A stretch of 62,371 bases of DNA from Candidatus Sulfopaludibacter sp. SbA3. GTDB lineage: Bacteria > Acidobacteriota > Terriglobia > Bryobacterales > Bryobacteraceae. The translations under genes were made by a program, and so were the position numbers. Position 1 is the stretch's first letter, and the number at the start of each line of letters is the position of its first letter. Location of the stretch: NCBI GenBank assembly GCA_945893365.1, contig CAMDED010000026.1, forward strand, positions 1 through 62,371. Reading direction: 5' to 3'. Below the pieces are notes generated by a model. The model worked only from the letters and a program-made list of their open reading frames with translations. It did no database searches and was not told the DNA's origin. Below, piece by piece: positions 60,985 through 62,371 of the stretch.

Positions 60985-61338
60985 GTGCGGCGCGGAGCGA
61001 TCCACTGGTGCGATCTCGAGCCGCGGCGCGGCCGCGAGCAGGGTGAGCGCCGGCCGGTCGTAATCGTCTCTGCCGATCCTTACAATGTCAGCCGTTCGCC
61101 GCTGATCGCCATAATTCCTCTCACGCGTTCGTCCGCAAAGACGCCTCTCCATGTCGGCCTGACGCCGGAAGAAACCGGCCTGGATTCGCCCTCGACCGCG
61201 CTGGTCGACCGCGCCCGCTTCATCGACCGGTCGCGCCTTAGCCCGGAGGTTGCCGGTCGCGTGCTGGAAGGCGCACTGAGCCGGATCGACCGGAACTTGG
61301 CCCGGGTGTTGGGGTTAGCCCCAATAATGTTCACTTAA
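60985..61338 (+). CDS. MazF/PemK-type mRNA endoribonuclease toxin, 117 aa
   Basis: GAIHWCDLEPRRGREQGERR and RPVVIVSADPYNVSRSPLIA contain the R(R/K)PVVIVS motif, and SPSTALVDRARFIDRSRL matches the next conserved segment. MazF toxins cleave mRNA at short motifs. The last residues (LGLAPIMFT) may come from the end of the adjacent IS4-type element, whose transposase frame overlaps this gene by 8 bp. Confidence 0.87.
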   Translation: MRRGAIHWCDLEPRRGREQGERRPVVIVSADPYNVSRSPLIAIIPLTRSSAKTPLHVGLTPEETGLDSPSTALVDRARFIDRSRLSPEVAGRVLEGALSRIDRNLARVLGLAPIMFT

Positions 61339-62371
61339 CGATCCAGATCCGCTTGGCAACGTTGAGACGACGAGTGCGTTGAGGGGCTCGCGGCCGCAGG
61401 GGGTAGTTGCTCATCTTCCGCTTTACTCCGCGCGGGTTGGCGCGATTACGGCTGGAACTGACACGCTCTTGCGGGATCTCGTCGAGGATGGTTTCATGCA
61501 GGGCTTTCCTGTGCCGAGGGGGGAATAGCGGCAAAGCGGGCCGTGCGCCGCTGGACCACGCGCACGGCATGGAGAAATGACAAGCGGTCCGGGTCTTCGT
61601 CGACGCGCAGGGCAGCCTCGTGCATGAGGCCGCGAATCGCATAGTGCGCCATAAGCAAGCCGTAGAACTCCCGACGGACCAGTTCCGGCGTTTTGCTGCG
61701 CAGCACGATTTGAGCGCCGCGCAGATGTGTCTTCAATTCATCCAGCGCAGTCTCGATCTCCCAACGTTCGTGATACAGCGCCGCCAGTTCTTTGGCGGGC
61801 GCCGGATTGTGGTCCAGGATGGTCGTGATCAGCCGGTAGATCGGTTCGGCGTTGGGAACCTTGTCCAGGCGATATTCAATCACCCGCACAACGATTCCCT
61901 TGCGCTGCCGACGCCGGTCCGAACTGGCGCGGTAGATCCGGCTGAGATAAGAGCCGTCGGGGAGGCGTTGATCGACGTCCAAACGGAGGTTCTTTCGGGC
62001 GCGCCAGAGCAAGTCCGCTCCCGTCCCGGCCGCTCTCTGCCAGAGCTTGTAACTGGGAAAGAAGCGGTCGGCCAGGCACAGCATCCCCTTTTGCAAGGCT
62101 GGCGCGACGTCTTTGGCCAGAGTCGACTCATCGGTCTTATACTTGCTCATGCGCGCCGCCCAGAGCACGTGTGTCCCGTTTTCCAACAGCCCCACGAAAC
62201 GGATCTTGGGGAAAGCGCTGCTGCCGCGGCTGCTGCCTGGACGGCCGAACGCTTTGTCGTTGTCCGCCGTATCAGCCACGTCCAGCGTGCTGCCATCGAG
62301 GCTCACCAAACGCCATTGCCGGAACTATGCTCCTTTCGTTTGCGGCGTAGCCATCGGCGCTACTACGGCCT
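61331..62371 (-). pseudogene. IS4-family transposase, nonsense and frameshift mutations, 5' end outside the window
   Basis: The DDE transposase core is clear: LVSLDGSTLDVADTADNDKA with the first Asp, GMLCLADRFFPSYKLWQRAA with the second, and YHERWEIETALDELKTHLRG with the catalytic Glu in the YREK-like region. A TAG at 62325-62327 replaces a codon just before FRQWRLVSLDG, probably Trp (TGG to TAG). Near 61530 a C run has one base too many: the frame ends in IPPSAQESPA, whereas the correct tail PRHRKALHETILDEIPQERV lies in the next frame and ends in TGA at 61331. Two lesions make it inactive. Confidence 0.87.

Noticed and set aside
1-62371. CRISPR array, tRNA or rRNA
   Set aside because: No regularly spaced repeats, clover-leaf-like segments or conserved rRNA stretches were noticed on reading.

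Overview
The window is high-GC and densely coded on both strands, and looks like a chromosome segment from an acidobacterium of the Solibacter/Bryobacterales type. That assignment is an inference from gene content: an Oar-like TonB receptor with a carboxypeptidase-regulatory domain, a PEP-CTERM protein, a fused LptF-LptG permease, tandem RecA paralogues, neutral ceramidase, HpnE and many secreted TPR/HEAT/SH3 proteins. No rRNA, tRNA or CRISPR array was seen.

Layout. 1-530: edge of an IS3-type element that cut off the end of an HNH nuclease gene already carrying an in-frame stop. 560-2446: family 5 uracil-DNA glycosylase and a zinc formaldehyde dehydrogenase. 2513-5354: palindromic promoter, recA1, recA2 and an HU-family gene closed by a terminator. 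5406-7283: purM-purN-tatA on the minus strand. 7332-11071: an octaheme cytochrome c translationally coupled to an Oar-type TonB receptor. 11072-13330: a transposon graveyard with a frameshifted IS110 transposase between two 43-bp repeats and a possible IS66 remnant. 13331-17409: ceramidase, malQ and a stand-alone nuoB. 17422-17960: a decayed toxin-antitoxin (TA) pair. 18208-23770: a complete tripartite RND efflux operon. 23942-28035: SH3 lipoprotein, tiny zinc-ribbon protein, nucleoside hydrolase, secreted regulatory-domain protein and hpnE. 28081-29624: a three-gene overlapping TA-like cassette. 29920-33061: GAF-like protein and lytic transglycosylase. 33234-37654: a second RND pair. 37841-40624: parDE, then an insert bounded by about 70-bp repeats that carries a fused RNase H-like/zinc-ribbon protein and a toxin-antitoxin pair. 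40679-44202: DUF4331-TPR-HEAT operon. 44299-50202: fused lptFG and a secreted TldD/TldE-like pair. 50203-53473: a promoter-bearing gap, a tail-fibre-like secreted protein and a PIG-L deacetylase. 53483-55088: ECF sigma, zinc anti-sigma and a small membrane-anchored protein. 55293-62371: IscA/ErpA-type protein, PEP-CTERM protein, SMC, MazEF and a broken IS4-type transposase at the edge.

Themes. Genome maintenance (two RecA, HU, SMC, UDG) and envelope work (two RND pumps, LptFG, lytic transglycosylase, TonB receptor) dominate. TA loci are frequent: parDE, HigBA-like, MazEF, a three-gene cassette and one decayed pair. The least expected pattern is regulatory. At least six genes without a Shine-Dalgarno have a -10-like hexamer ending exactly six bases before the start codon, often with an extended TGn. 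This implies leaderless transcripts.

Limits. Family names come from recognising motifs by eye, not from searches. Stretches not listed separately (17961-18207, 23771-23941, 29652-29888, 37655-37840, 52233-52528, 55089-55292) showed me no gene.
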